This document shows positions 24,012 through 35,200 of a DNA stretch of 64,000 nt, in pieces. A model generated the notes under the pieces. That model saw only the letters and a program-made list of their open reading frames with translations. It was not told the origin of the DNA and made no database searches. Source of the stretch: Pithys albifrons albifrons (lineage: Eukaryota > Chordata > Aves > Passeriformes > Thamnophilidae); assembly GCF_047495875.1 (NCBI RefSeq), contig NC_092463.1:1869057-1933056 (forward strand), written 5' to 3'. Within the stretch, counting starts at the first letter, position 1. Each line of letters starts with the position of its first letter. A program made the translations under genes and the position numbers.

Positions 24012-24761
24012 GGGAGGGCTGGGGAACCCTGGGACACCCCCAGCTGTTTGTTAGTGAACTTTACTGGTGTTCCAGAACGACTGTGTGTTAAGCTGAGTTT
24101 CTAAGTGAAGTTTGAGAACAAAAGAAATCCTTTTTATGGGAAGTCTCTCTTGTTTTCTGCGTAGAAAACTGATAGGACTTCATTTGTATATATTGTTCAT
24201 TTCTGTTGTGGTCTTCAGGAGACAGTCCATACAACTTGTTCTTTTGGAAGGGGACATGATACAAAACTCTTTCAGTTGGATAAAATATGGCTTAAATCTA
24301 AAAATCTTCCTCCAGCCTTATCACATCAGCCTAAATTAGTTCAACAGTGTCCTGGGGAGATCCACACCCGTCAGTCTTAAAGGTAACAATCTGGGAACCA
24401 AATCCTGCTGTGTGATTCCAGCAGCCTCTCCCTCACCATCCCTTTAAATGATGGAGCCCAACCTTGTGCTCCAAGTGGGAAAATCCATAAGGGAACTGTG
24501 GAACTTGAAGAAAAACCTGCGACGAGCAGCGTGACCTCATGTCAGCAGGAAACCTTCTGCTCATCACCTGGTTTCAGTTTCTGTCATCACCAAGTCCTTT
24601 TGGAAATAAGTTGTATATTGTATTTTGGATGTGTAAAGTTTATATTTCATTCTTGTTAAAAAAAAACCAAACAAAAATTTGCTTATTTATTGTTTAAAAA
24701 GAGCAAATGTAGTACCGGGCTATTTTTCTGTTTCAAATATTTAGTTAACAGGAGCACAGTC

Positions 24762-24767
24762 ATTAAA
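24762..24767 (+). terminator. candidate poly(A) signal of KLHDC1
   Basis: ATTAAA lies 751 bp after the KLHDC1 stop codon. No AATAAA stands closer in a better position, so this variant hexamer is the best candidate for the 3' end. Confidence 0.5.
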
Positions 24768-24964
24768 GTTTTATAGAGACTTGAGATACATTTTGACAAG
24801 TTTTTGATGTTTTTACAATCTGTGAAAATTAATTATTTCAGGAAAGGAGGTTTGGGAGCAAATTCGTATCCTAGAGGAAGGGAAGTTTTGTGAGTGGGTC
24901 TTGTAACAGCTGTAATTTTATGTGCTAAACTCCCCTCCTCTTCTTCCCTCCTTTTTGTGCTCAA

Positions 24965-25605
24965 GGTTTTTGTTTTGGGGGGGTTCAGGTGCCCCCCAAG
25001 GTTAATTTTGGGGGCTTCAGGTACCCCCCAAGGTTTGATTTCAGGAGGTGGCTCAGGTCCCCATCCAAGTTAATTTTGGAACGTTGAGGTGCCCCCTGAG
25101 GTCTAATTTTGTGGGGCTCATGTGCCCATTAAGGATAATTTGGGGGTTTCAGGTGTCCCCAAGGTTTGGGTTTAGGGGTTTGGGTTAATTTGGGGGAGGG
25201 TGTTCAGGTGCCCCCAAGGTTAATTTTGGAGGCTCAGGTGCTCCCTGAGCTTTGATTCTGGGGGGCTCAGAGGTCCCTCAAGGTTAATTTGGGGTGTTGT
25301 CCCCTGGTTAATTCGGAGTGTTAATTGCCTCCCCTCCCGGTTAATTTGGGGTGTTTAGTTGCCTCCCCGAGGTTAATTTCGAGGGTTCAGGTGCCCCCCC
25401 CCCCCCGGTTAAGTTGCAGGGTGTTAATTGCCCCCTGGTTAATTGCACGGTGTTTAGTTGCCCCTCTAGGTTAATTCTGGGTGTTAATTACTCGCCGTTA
25501 ATTGCAGGTTGTTAATCGCCTCCTGGTTATTCAGGGTGTTAGTTGTCCCCCGGTTAATTTGGGGTGTTCAGTTGCCCCCCCGGCTGTTAATTGGGGATGT
25601 TGATT
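24965..25605. repeat. degenerate tandem repeat 3' of KLHDC1
   Basis: Irregular copies of a roughly 40-50 bp unit containing CAGGTGCCCCC, AAGGTTAATTTTGGGG and, further right, TGTTAATTGCC. Divergence is high, so this looks older than the arrays to its right. Confidence 0.75.
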
Positions 25606-26830
25606 ACGCTCGTTAATGGGGCCCCGGCGCGTGCGCGGTGCTGCCGGAAGGCGACGAGCGGATGGGGCGGGACAGGCCGGGCCGGGCCGGGGGAACAGCC
25701 CCGGAGCGCGGTACGAGGGGACAGACCGGGACAGGCCGGGGATCAGCCCCGGAGCGCGGTACGAGGGGACAGGCCGGGGATCAGCCCCGGAGCGCGGTAC
25801 GAGGGGACAGGCCGGGACAGACCGGGGAGCAGCCCCGGAGCGCGGTACGAGGGGACAGACCGGGACAGGCCGGGGATCAGCCCCGGAGCGCGGTACGAGG
25901 GGACAGGCCGGGGAACAGCCCCGGAGCGCGGTACGAGGGGACAGGCCGGGTATCAGCCCCGGAGCCCGGTACGAGGGGACAGGCCGGGGATCAGCCCCGG
26001 AGCGCGGTACGAGGGGACAGGCCGGGGATCAGCCCCGGAGCCCGGTACGAGGGGACAGGCCGGGACAGGCCGGGTATCAGCCCCGGAGCCCGGTACGAGG
26101 GGACAGGCCGGGACAGACCGGGGAACAGCCCCGGAGCGCGGTACGAGGGGACAGGCCGGGGATCAGCCCCGGAGCGCGGTACGAGGGGACAGGCCGGGGA
26201 TCAGCCCCGGAGCCCGGTACGAGGGGACAGGCCGGGGAGCAGCCCCGGAGCGCGGTACGAGGGGACAGGCCGGGGAGCAGCCCCGGAGCGCGGTACGAGG
26301 GGACAGGCCGGGGAACAGCCCCGGAGCGCGGTACGAGGGGACAGGCCGGGACAGGCCGGGGAACAGCCCCGGAGCCCGGTACGAGGGGACAGACCGGGAC
26401 AGGCCGGGGATCAGCCCCGGAGCCCGGTACGAGGGGACAGGCCGGGGAACAGCCCCGGAGCCCGGTACGAGGGGACAGGCCGGGACAGGCCGGGGATCAG
26501 CCCCGGAGCCCGGTACGAGGGGACAGACCGGGGCAGGCCGGGGATCAGCCCCGGAGCCCGGTACGAGGGGACAGGCCAGGCCGGAGGGTGAGGGGGGCTC
26601 GGAGGGGGCAGCGCTCGGACTGGGTACGCGCATGTCGCGACAGGAGGTCGTGTCGGGAAGAGGCCCCGCCTGGCCCGGCCGTTCCGGAGGCATGTCGCGA
26701 TAGTAGGACGTGTCGGGAGGCCTGTGTGAGGGCTGTGGGACTGAAGGCGCTCGGAAACGGCTGAAGGGGCAGCGTGTGTGAGGGGGGACATTAATGACAG
26801 GTCTCGGATGACATAAATGTATATTATAAG
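25606..26830. promoter_or_regulatory. CpG-rich island between KLHDC1 and KLHDC2
   Basis: A CpG-dense stretch holds GGCGCGTGCGCGG at about 25625, close to the NRF1 motif. A second block at 26620-26760 contains CGCGCATGTCGCG and two roughly 60 bp direct copies around CATGTCGCGA. It may be the ancestral KLHDC2 promoter, but it lies 2.4-3.6 kb before the KLHDC2 start codon and most of it is minisatellite. The assignment is an inference. Confidence 0.35.
25670..26590. repeat. 38 bp GC-rich minisatellite
   Basis: About 24 copies of a unit reading GGGGACAGGCCGGGG, (A/G)(T/A)CAGCCCCGGAGC, (G/C)CGGTACGA. Some copies have an extra GGGACAGGCC. All three forward frames stay open through it, giving repetitive Arg/Gly/Pro peptides; these are not genes. 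Confidence 0.95.
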
Positions 26831-27100
26831 TATTATCTCCCTGAGGGGAGGCGCTGACAGCCCCTCAGGGCAGGGGCAGAGGGATCCCTGGTGAAATAAA
26901 TGTATATATATATTATAGCTGTTACCGGGGAGCCCCTCAGGGCTTGGGGGTGTTCCGTGGTGAAATAAATGGATATTGTAGCTGTTACCAGGCTTGGGGG
27001 GGTTCCGCGGTGAAATAAATGGATATTGTAGCTGTTACCAGGCTTGGGGGTGTTCCCCGGTGAAATAAATGGATATTGTAGCTGTCCCCGGATACCCCTC
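26800..27100. repeat. roughly 50 bp tandem repeat, about four copies
   Basis: Repeated blocks of GGTGAAATAAATGGATATTG, TAGCTGTTACC and AGGCTTGGGGGTGTTCC. The first copies have TATATATATATTATAG expansions. Confidence 0.85.
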
Positions 27101-27229
27101 GGGGCAGCGGGTTCGGTTCCCGGAGCTGCGGGCCGGGCTCTCCCTGCTCTGAGGGGACAGCAAAGCCCGGAGAGAACCCCCTGAGGGGCCGCGAGGGAAA
27201 CTGAACCGGGATCCATCCCTCGGGAGCAG

Positions 27230-28155
27230 CGTGGGGAATGGCCGAGCCGGGAGAGCGAACCCGGGATGGCAGAGCCAGGAGAGCGAACGGGGGAATGGCC
27301 GAGCCGGGAGAGCGACGCCGGGAATGGCAGAGCCGGGAATGGCCGAGCCGGGAGAGCGACCCGGGGAATGGCCGAGCCGGGAGAGCGACTCCGGGAATGG
27401 CAGAGCCGGGAATGGCCGAGCCGGGAGAGCGACCCGGGGAATGGCCGAGCCGGGAGAGCGACTCCGGGAATGGCAGAGCCGGGAATGGCCGAGCCGGGAG
27501 AGCGACCCGGGGAATGGCCGAGCCGGGAGAGCGACCCCGGGAATGGCAGAGCCGGGAATGGCCGAGCCGGGAGAGCGACCCCGGGAATGGCAGAGCCGGG
27601 AATGGCAGAGCCGGGAATGGCCGAGCCGGGAGAGCGACCCCGGGAATGGCCGAGCCGGGAGAGCGACCCGGGGAATGGCCGAGCCGGGAGAGCGACCCGG
27701 GGAATGGCCGAGCCGGGAGAGCGACCCGGGGAATGGCCGAGCCGGGAGAGCGACCCGGGGAATGGCCGAGCCGGGAGAGCGACCCGGGGAATGGCAGAGC
27801 CGGGAGAGCGAACCCGGGAATGGCAGAGCCGGGAGAGCGAACCCGGGAATGGCAGAGCCGGGAGAGCGACCCGGGGAATGGCAGAGCCGGGAGAGCGACC
27901 CGGGGAATGGCAGAGCCGGGAGAGCGACCCGGGGAATGGCAGAGCCGGGAGAGCGACCCGGGGAATGGCAGAGCCGGGAGAGCGACCCGGGGAATGGCAG
28001 AGCCGGGAGAGCGACCCGGGGAATGGCAGAGCCGGGAGAGCGACCCGGGGAATGGCAGAGCCGGGAGAGCGACCCGGGGAATGGCAGAGCCGGGAACGGC
28101 AGAGCCGGGAGAGCGAACCCGGGGAATGGCAGAGCCGGGAATGGCAGAGCTGGGA
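27230..28155. repeat. 28 bp GC-rich minisatellite
   Basis: About 35 copies of GGGAATGGC(C/A)GAGCCGGGAG followed by AGCGACCC, mixed with shorter 14 bp sub-units (GGGAATGGCAGAGCC). The variant base changes in blocks: GGCCGAG on the left half, GGCAGAG on the right. Both strands stay open in several frames, so the long reading frames here are artefacts. Confidence 0.95.
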
Positions 28156-28439
28156 TAACAAACCTGGGACATCAGTTCCGGGCCTGCAGTGTGTGGGTGT
28201 CCCACTACAGACCTTTTCCCCGGCTTTAGTTGCACAAACTGGGAATGTCCAGCCTCCCATCAGTGCCTTCCCGGGACACACACCGGGGTTGGGAATTCTC
28301 CTCGCTGGGAGCAGGGAGGGTGGGTTTCTGGAATTCTGTGCGGGACAGGGGACTCTCCTTGGGACTTGGGACCCAAAGGGGCTTTGCTGGAGAAGGTCCA
28401 GGAGTTCCCAGGTCTGTGAAAACCATATCAGAGGCAAAG

Positions 28440-28615
28440 CAGGGAAATTCATTCCATTTGTGACATCCCAGAACGTTTGGGTTGGAAGGGACCTCAAAGC
28501 CCATCCAGGACCACCCCCTGCCATGGGCAGAGACACCCCCAGGATTTCAGGCTGGTCCAGCCTGGCCTGGGACACTCCCGGGATGGAGCGGCCACGGCTG
28601 CTCTGGGGAAACCCA
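28440..28615 (-). mobile_element. CR1 LINE 3' fragment
   Basis: Complement of the CR1 tail (TTTGGGTTGGAAGGGACC through GGATGGAGCGGCCACGG) between two tandem arrays. Confidence 0.8.
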
Positions 28616-28637
28616 GTCATGTCATTAATGTATTTAT

Positions 28638-29145
28638 GGGTAAGATCTGAATTTTTTAAGACATTTTTAATCCTTAATTTTTACGATTTTTATAGGTAAT
28701 ATCTGAATTTTTGAACACATTTTTAATCCTAAATTTTTACAGTTTTTATGGGCAAGATCTGAATTTTTGAAGAAATGTTTAATCCTTAATTTTTATGATT
28801 TTCGTAGGTAAGACTTGTATTTTTGAAGACATTTTAAATCCTTAATTTTTACGATTTTTATAGGTAAGATCTGAATTTTTGAAGTGATTTTTAATCCTTA
28901 ATTTTTACGATTTTTATAGGTAAGATCTGAATTTTTGAACACATTTTTAATCCTTAATTTTAACGATTTTTACAGGTAAGATCTGAATTTTGAAGACATT
29001 TTTAACCCTTTTACGATTTTTGTAGGTAATATCTAAAGTTTTGAAGACATTTGAATCCTTAATTGTTATGATTTCTAAAGGTAAGATCTGAATTTTGAAG
29101 ACATTTTTAACCCTTAATTGTTACGGTTTTTACAGGTGAGGTTTG
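28638..29145. repeat. 57 bp AT-rich tandem repeat upstream of KLHDC2
   Basis: About nine copies with a 54-58 bp period: TTTTTATAGGTAAGATCTG, AATTTTTGAAGACATTTT, TAATCCTTAATTTTTACGA. It ends about 120 bp before the KLHDC2 start codon. Most copies hold an AG directly followed by GTAAG after a T-rich run. Confidence 0.95.
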
Positions 29146-29267
29146 AATTGTCTCTAATCTCCCACCTCAGCCAGGCCGTTCCCTTGCGGATTCCCTTAAG
29201 ACTGGACCATCCGTGGGGTCCTCCCGGGCTCTTCCCTAATATTCCATAATAATTCCCTGATCCCGGG

Positions 29268-32200
29268 ATGGCTGAGGACAACGAGGAGCTGCCGGCGGAT
29301 GAGGAGCTGGCGGGGCCACCCGAGGACCCCTTGGAGCAGCTGGAGCAGCTGGAGCACGACAGCCCCGCGGAGCGCAGCGGGCACGTGGCTGTCACTGACG
29401 GGCGCTGCATGTATGTCTGGGGAGGATACAAGGTATGGCCCCTCTGGAATCCCCTTGGGAAGGGCTCTGGGAGAGCACCCTCTGGCTGGTCGGGATGAAT
29501 CACAGAATGGATTGGGTTGGAAAAGATGTCCAAGATCTTCAAGTCCAACCCTTGATTCAACCCCACTGTGATCACCAGCCCAGGGCACAGAGTGGATTTA
29601 AGGGCTGGAAGGTGGAGTTCTGGTTTGTGCTGCCTGTACAAAGTGCATTTACAATGCTGATCTTGAAACCTCTAGAGCCATGGACTGCTCTCCTTTGAGG
29701 CACTGAGGGGTTTGTGAGCCTGATTTTGCCTCCCATTTCCCTCAGCCAAGAGGCTCCTGCCTGAGCTCTGCAAACTTCTGCAAAGTGGGTGAGGTAAAGT
29801 GTTTCTCTCCAACACAGAACTTCTCAGACCTTGTGCAGGGGTTTCAGTGAGTGCATCCCTTAAGGAAAGGAGTTTAGAGTTCTCCCTTAAAGAGAAAAGA
29901 GCTACCTGGAGTGTGTGGGGGGGTCTTGCAGCCAATGAGATGCTTTAGTGAGTGTGAGGTGAATGGGCCAGCCAATAATGTCATGACATGTTGGATGTGA
30001 GAGGATATAAAAGGTGTGGATGTTACTGAGAATAGAACTAGACCTACTGCATCTACTACTATGAATTACTACTACTGTGAACCATGACCTATGAGGAAAC
30101 TGTGAAACTATCTTGAATAAACTCTTGTAAGCCTTCTGATCAAACCTTCTGATGCTGCTGTGCCTGAGCTCTTCTGACCATCATTCACGCTCCCCCCTTG
30201 CTGGAGATAAGGGTGGCCACAATAACCTTGCACAGCTCAATAAATTGGAGTTAATGAGGAGCTCAGCTCCTGTTTGCAGTGATGACAGGGAGCCCTTAAA
30301 TCCACAGAGTGCCCTGGGCTGGTGATCACAGTAGGGTTGGATCAAGATGTGGATTCTCATTCAGTGCCACATCCATAGAATCATAGAATGGATTGGGGTG
30401 GAAAAGCCCTCCGAGATCATCAAGTCCAACCCTTGGTCCAACTCCAGTCCCTTTACCAGATCATGGCACTCAGGGCCACGGCCAAGCTCAGTTTGAAAAA
30501 CCTCCAGGGATGGGGAATCCACCCCCTCTCTGGGCAGCCCATTCCAATCCCTGAGCACTCTCTCTGCAAAGAACTTTTTTCTGCTCTCCAACTTCCATTT
30601 CCCCTGGCAGAGCTTGAGCCCATCGTGCCCCCTTGTCCTATTGCTGAGTGCCTGGGAGAAGAGACCAACCCCCACCTGGCCAGAACTTCCCTTCAGGCAG
30701 TTCTAGACAGTGCTGAGGTCACCTCTGAGCCTCCTCTTCTCCAGGCTGAACATCCCCAGCTCCCTCAACCTCTCCCCACAGCACTTGTGCTCCAGTCCCT
30801 TCTCCAGCCTCATTGCTCTTCTCAGTTGGGCTGGAAGAGACCTCTGAGATCATCAAGTCCAACCCTTGATCCAACCCCACTGGGATCACTCTGGCACTCT
30901 GTGCCCTGGGCTGGTGATCCCAGTGGGGTTGGATCAAGACATGGTGGATTCTCCGTCCCTGGAGGTGTTTCAGAGGACACTCAGTGCCACCTCCAGTCCC
31001 TTCTCCAGCCTCGTTGCTCTTCTCTGGCCCCGCTCCAGCCCCTCAATCTCTTTCCTCAACTGAGGGGCCCAGAACTGAACACAACACTCAAGGTGTGGCC
31101 TCCCCAAGGCAGAGTCCAGGGGAAGGGTCACTGCCCTGGGCCTGCTGGCCACGCTAGTTTGGATCCAGGCCAGGATCCCATTGGCCTTCTTGGCCACCTG
31201 GGCACACTCTTGGCTACTGTTGAGCTTCCTGTCCCTCAGTCCCCCCAGGTCCCTTTCTGCCCATTCTGGGGTGTCACCCTCCAGCTGGCAGTTTGGAGCA
31301 CAGCACCAAAGCCTTTTGCAGTGCTGAGAGAAGTCACGAGTGTTAAACCTTGGCACGTGGATGACTGTTGTTGTTGGCAGGGAGTGTTGTCTGGTTGGAG
31401 TTGTGCACCCTGGGAATGGTGATTTGGTTTTCCCCCTAGCATTGTCAGCACAATGTTTTGGGTGTTAAAGGCCTCAGGTTGGTGGTTGTCACGCTGGGGG
31501 GGTTGTGTGTGTGCTGAAGGACAAAATGGTTTGATGATTTTGACAGCAAGGTGAATTGTCAGGGAGCTCAGGAAATAAATTGGTGGGGGAATTAAAAATT
31601 GGGCTCATTTCTGCTCCCTGGCTTGGGCTGTAAAACAGAGGGTTACCTTCCATTCACCCCTCTGGCTCTGCTGGGAGCTGGTGTGGTCCCCAGCAGAGGC
31701 ACAGGAGAGCAGCAGGCACTGTCCTGCTGTGCTCTGTCCTGTGAGGGGATCTCTGAGGGGGTGTGAACATTCCCAGGAGTCTGTAATTCCCTGTGTCAAA
31801 CATCCTTCTGACATGGCTTGTTCTCTGACCTGTTCTGCAGAACGCCCAAGTCCGGGGATTTTATGACTTCTACCTGCCTAGAGATGAAATTTGGATCTAC
31901 AACATGGAAACTGGGAGATGGTACAGTAAATAATTCATTTGATAAATCCTAAAATTCCTAGAGAAACCACTCTGAGGGGCTGAGCAGGGAGAGAGTTCCC
32001 TGATCTCTCCATTCCCACCTATCAAACTGTTGCAAAAATATGTAAAATATTTCAGGTTTGGGGCTTTTTTTTTTCTGTGAGAACATAAAATATATTTCCA
32101 CAGGAAAAAAACCATCATGAAAACATCAAAATTGTTTTTTCCCAGGGTGAGGTGGGAGAGGCAGCTCAGACAGGAGTGAAAAGTGTTTTGGGATGCCTGG

Positions 32201-35200
32201 GATAGGATATGGCACATGGAAATTGTATTTCTACCACTTTTGATGACAGTTGTGGTCAGGGAGCCCCTGCTGAGTTTTTTATTTTGTTATTCTTTTAAGG
32301 AGTTGTTTTTAAATGTTGATGCAGCCAAAGAAAGTCCTGGGTTCTTTGCAGAAAGAGGGATTTCAGCTGTGCTTCCAGTCCTCCCCCAGATTAGGGACAG
32401 CCCTGGACATGGGCTGGAAGCTCCTCTTTGTGGTGTTTGCAAACAGGAAAAATCCAGTGGCAAAATAGAACCCTGCAGTTTAGACAGGTGCATCCTCTTT
32501 GCCTGAGGATTTGGAGCATTCCACACTCCTGAGCTGGGCAGACAGGATTGCTCCCCTCCAAAAAACCCATTTATTAATGAAATTGCCTTTCCCCCACTCC
32601 CTCCATCCTACCAGGTTGGTTTTATTAATTGTTTCACCTGGAAAGGTGTGAGGAATTCCCACCTGAGTGTCCACAGTGACCTGTTGTAACCCAAACCACA
32701 CTGGCAGCATTAGGTAAAAAAACCCCATTCCTGTTTGTTGTGATGAGGTGAAATGTTTGCCACTGTTCCTTTAGGAAGAAGAGCAGAACAGAGGGAGATG
32801 TTCCCCCCTCCATGTCTGGGAGCTGTGCTGTGTGTGTGGACAGAGTGGTGTATCTGTTTGGAGGGCACCACGCCCGGGGCAACACAAACAAGGTCAGCAA
32901 TCCCTTCAGCCCGTCCTTCCCCAACAGGATTGGGTGCCCTGGGAGCTCTGAGGGAACACCCCGACCTGGCATTTGTTCTGCTCTTGTGCAGTTCACCCTC
33001 TGAGTTCACCCTGTGCCTCTGAGTTTGGGCTTTGGAAAGATGGGAATTGCCTGAAATAATGTCAGGAGGGGATCTGGAACTGCTCTGTGGTGGCTGGGAT
33101 TGGTTTTGTTCCCTGGAATCTGATAATCCCACAATCATAAAGGTTGGAAAAGATCTCCAGGATCATCAAGTCCAAACTCTGAGCAATCCCCACCCTGCCA
33201 ACTACAGTTAATTATTATTTTCTGATGTTGTGGCAGTGTGGTTTAAATTAAATAACTTTTGCTTATATAAATATATAGTTTATAGATTTAAATTGAAAAA
33301 AACTGAAAGGAGCTTGATGCAATTTTTGCAGGCAGTTTGAAACAAGCTGCTTTTATAAAGTGTGAATTCCTTCCTGCTCTGGCATTCCTACATTTCAGCT
33401 CATTTTTACATGCAGCTATTTCTCTCCCTCTAAAGGGATGTAACATGCAGAGAAAGGATAATACCATAAAAAAGCTCCATTTTTTCCATGTTTTTAACCA
33501 TCTTTTTATTTATAAGACAATTGCTCCTCTCTGCACACCTTCATTGCACCCCATGTCAGCTTTGGGTGGTGAAACTCACTGTTCACAACCCTCAACTTGT
33601 GTAAAAGTGTTTGAGTCTGCAAAAAGAGAAAGGATCTGTGAACCCACGATTTGTTCCAAATGTTTTCTGCTAAGAAAAGGACTTTTCACTTACGTCTTCC
33701 TTTGGCAATACGTGTTAATTAAGAGTTGCTATTTTTAGCACCAAGAGTTACTATTTCTAGCCCCAAAGTTACTGTTTTAGCCCTGAACCTTTGATCTGTG
33801 TGGGTTAACCCCCTGGTTTTTGTTTCTCTGCAGTTCTACATGCTGAACTCGAGGTGCCCAGACAAGGTGCTGCAGTGGGTGCGTGTGGAGTGCCAGGGGG
33901 TGCCCCCCTCCTCCAAGGACAAGCTCGGGGTGTGGGTCTACAGGAACAAGTAAGGGCCCCACAGCAACTCCCTCTCCATCCCCCCCAAGTCCTGTCTCTG
34001 CTGAGCTTGTGGCTTGAGCAGGACTTGCAGGAGGGCTTGAGGTTGCCCAGAGAAGGGATGTGTTGGGTGAGCTGGGGGGGGGTTACTGAGCTGGGCCAGA
34101 CCTTGGGAAGGATGAGGAGCAGAAGGTGCTGAAGGCAAAAATGTTGATGATGTGCACTCTCCTCCTCCTCATTCATTCCCTGTGGTGCTGGTTGGGGGCT
34201 CACCTGGAGAATAGAAGGCTCCAGGGACACCTGAGAGTCCCTTCCAGTGCCTGAAGGGGCTCCAGGAGAGCTGGAGAGGAACTGGAGACAAGGGATGGAG
34301 GGACAGGACACAGGGAATGGCTTCCCACTGCCAGAGGGCGGGGCTGGTTGGGATATTGGGAAGGAATTCCTGTCTGGGAGGGTGGGCAGGGGCTGGGATG
34401 AATTTCCCAGAGCAGCTGTGGCTGCCCCATCCCTGGGAGTGTCCCAGGCCAGGTTGGACAGGGCTTGGAGCAGCCTGGGCTGGTGGGAGGTGTCCCTGCC
34501 CATGGCAGGGGTGGGATGGATGAGCTTTAATGTCCCTCCAACCCAAACCATGGTGATTTTGGGGTGATTTTGGAGTATAACTTGTGCTGCTTTGACTATT
34601 CAGTTGCTGTGCAATTTGCTGCAGAGACTCAGGAAAGACAGGAAAATCCTTGTGGGTCCCTTCCAGCTCAGGATATTCTGTGTTTCCATGACCTTCCCAT
34701 GGTGCTGGTTTTCAGGTTCTTGGTGTGGAGAGAGAGCTTGTTGTTCCCAAACCTGATGTGATCAGTTCAGATCTAAATCTTAGCAGGGCTGGAGCTGTGG
34801 GTGTTTAATTAGGTGGTGCAAATTGTTTTCTGTCACTCCTTAATCCAGTAGGAATTCCTGGGAAGGCCATGCCATTAATTTCTTATACAGGCTGAACCCC
34901 AGAGATAAAACTGGAAGGTAAATCCCGTTAAAACACCAGGAGAAGGGTGTGGGAGCCCCAGTGGTGGAGGCTGAGGTGCAGAGAGCAGCCAGCACAGCCT
35001 GGCAGCTTCATGTGTTTGGAACTGGAGCAAAGCTGGAAGCCTGAGGCTTGGGAAGCAGCTCCAGAGGGATTTAGTGTGGGTGGGAGGTTGATGAGGCAAA
35101 AACTGGGGCCCCACACCTGGAAACTGGCACTGTAGATCCTCTGAAAGTAATCCAGGAGTTCCCTGGTCTTCCAGTTTGAGCACAGCCTTTACAGAACTGT

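Noticed and set aside
25670..26590. CRISPR-like array of regular repeats
   Set aside because: Repeats are directly adjacent without unique spacers, and the setting is vertebrate nuclear DNA.
25591..26764. Three overlapping long Arg/Gly/Pro-rich frames
   Set aside because: The 38 bp unit is not a multiple of three, so the same peptide cycles through all frames. This is composition of a stop-poor GC repeat, not coding selection.
26833..28699. Long frames on both strands, up to 595 codons
   Set aside because: The 28 bp minisatellite lacks stop codons in most frames on both strands; flanking parts run into CR1 and AT-rich array.
30388..31422. 344-codon + strand frame in KLHDC2 intron 1
   Set aside because: It is the antisense of CR1; the real CR1 protein fragment is on the minus strand.
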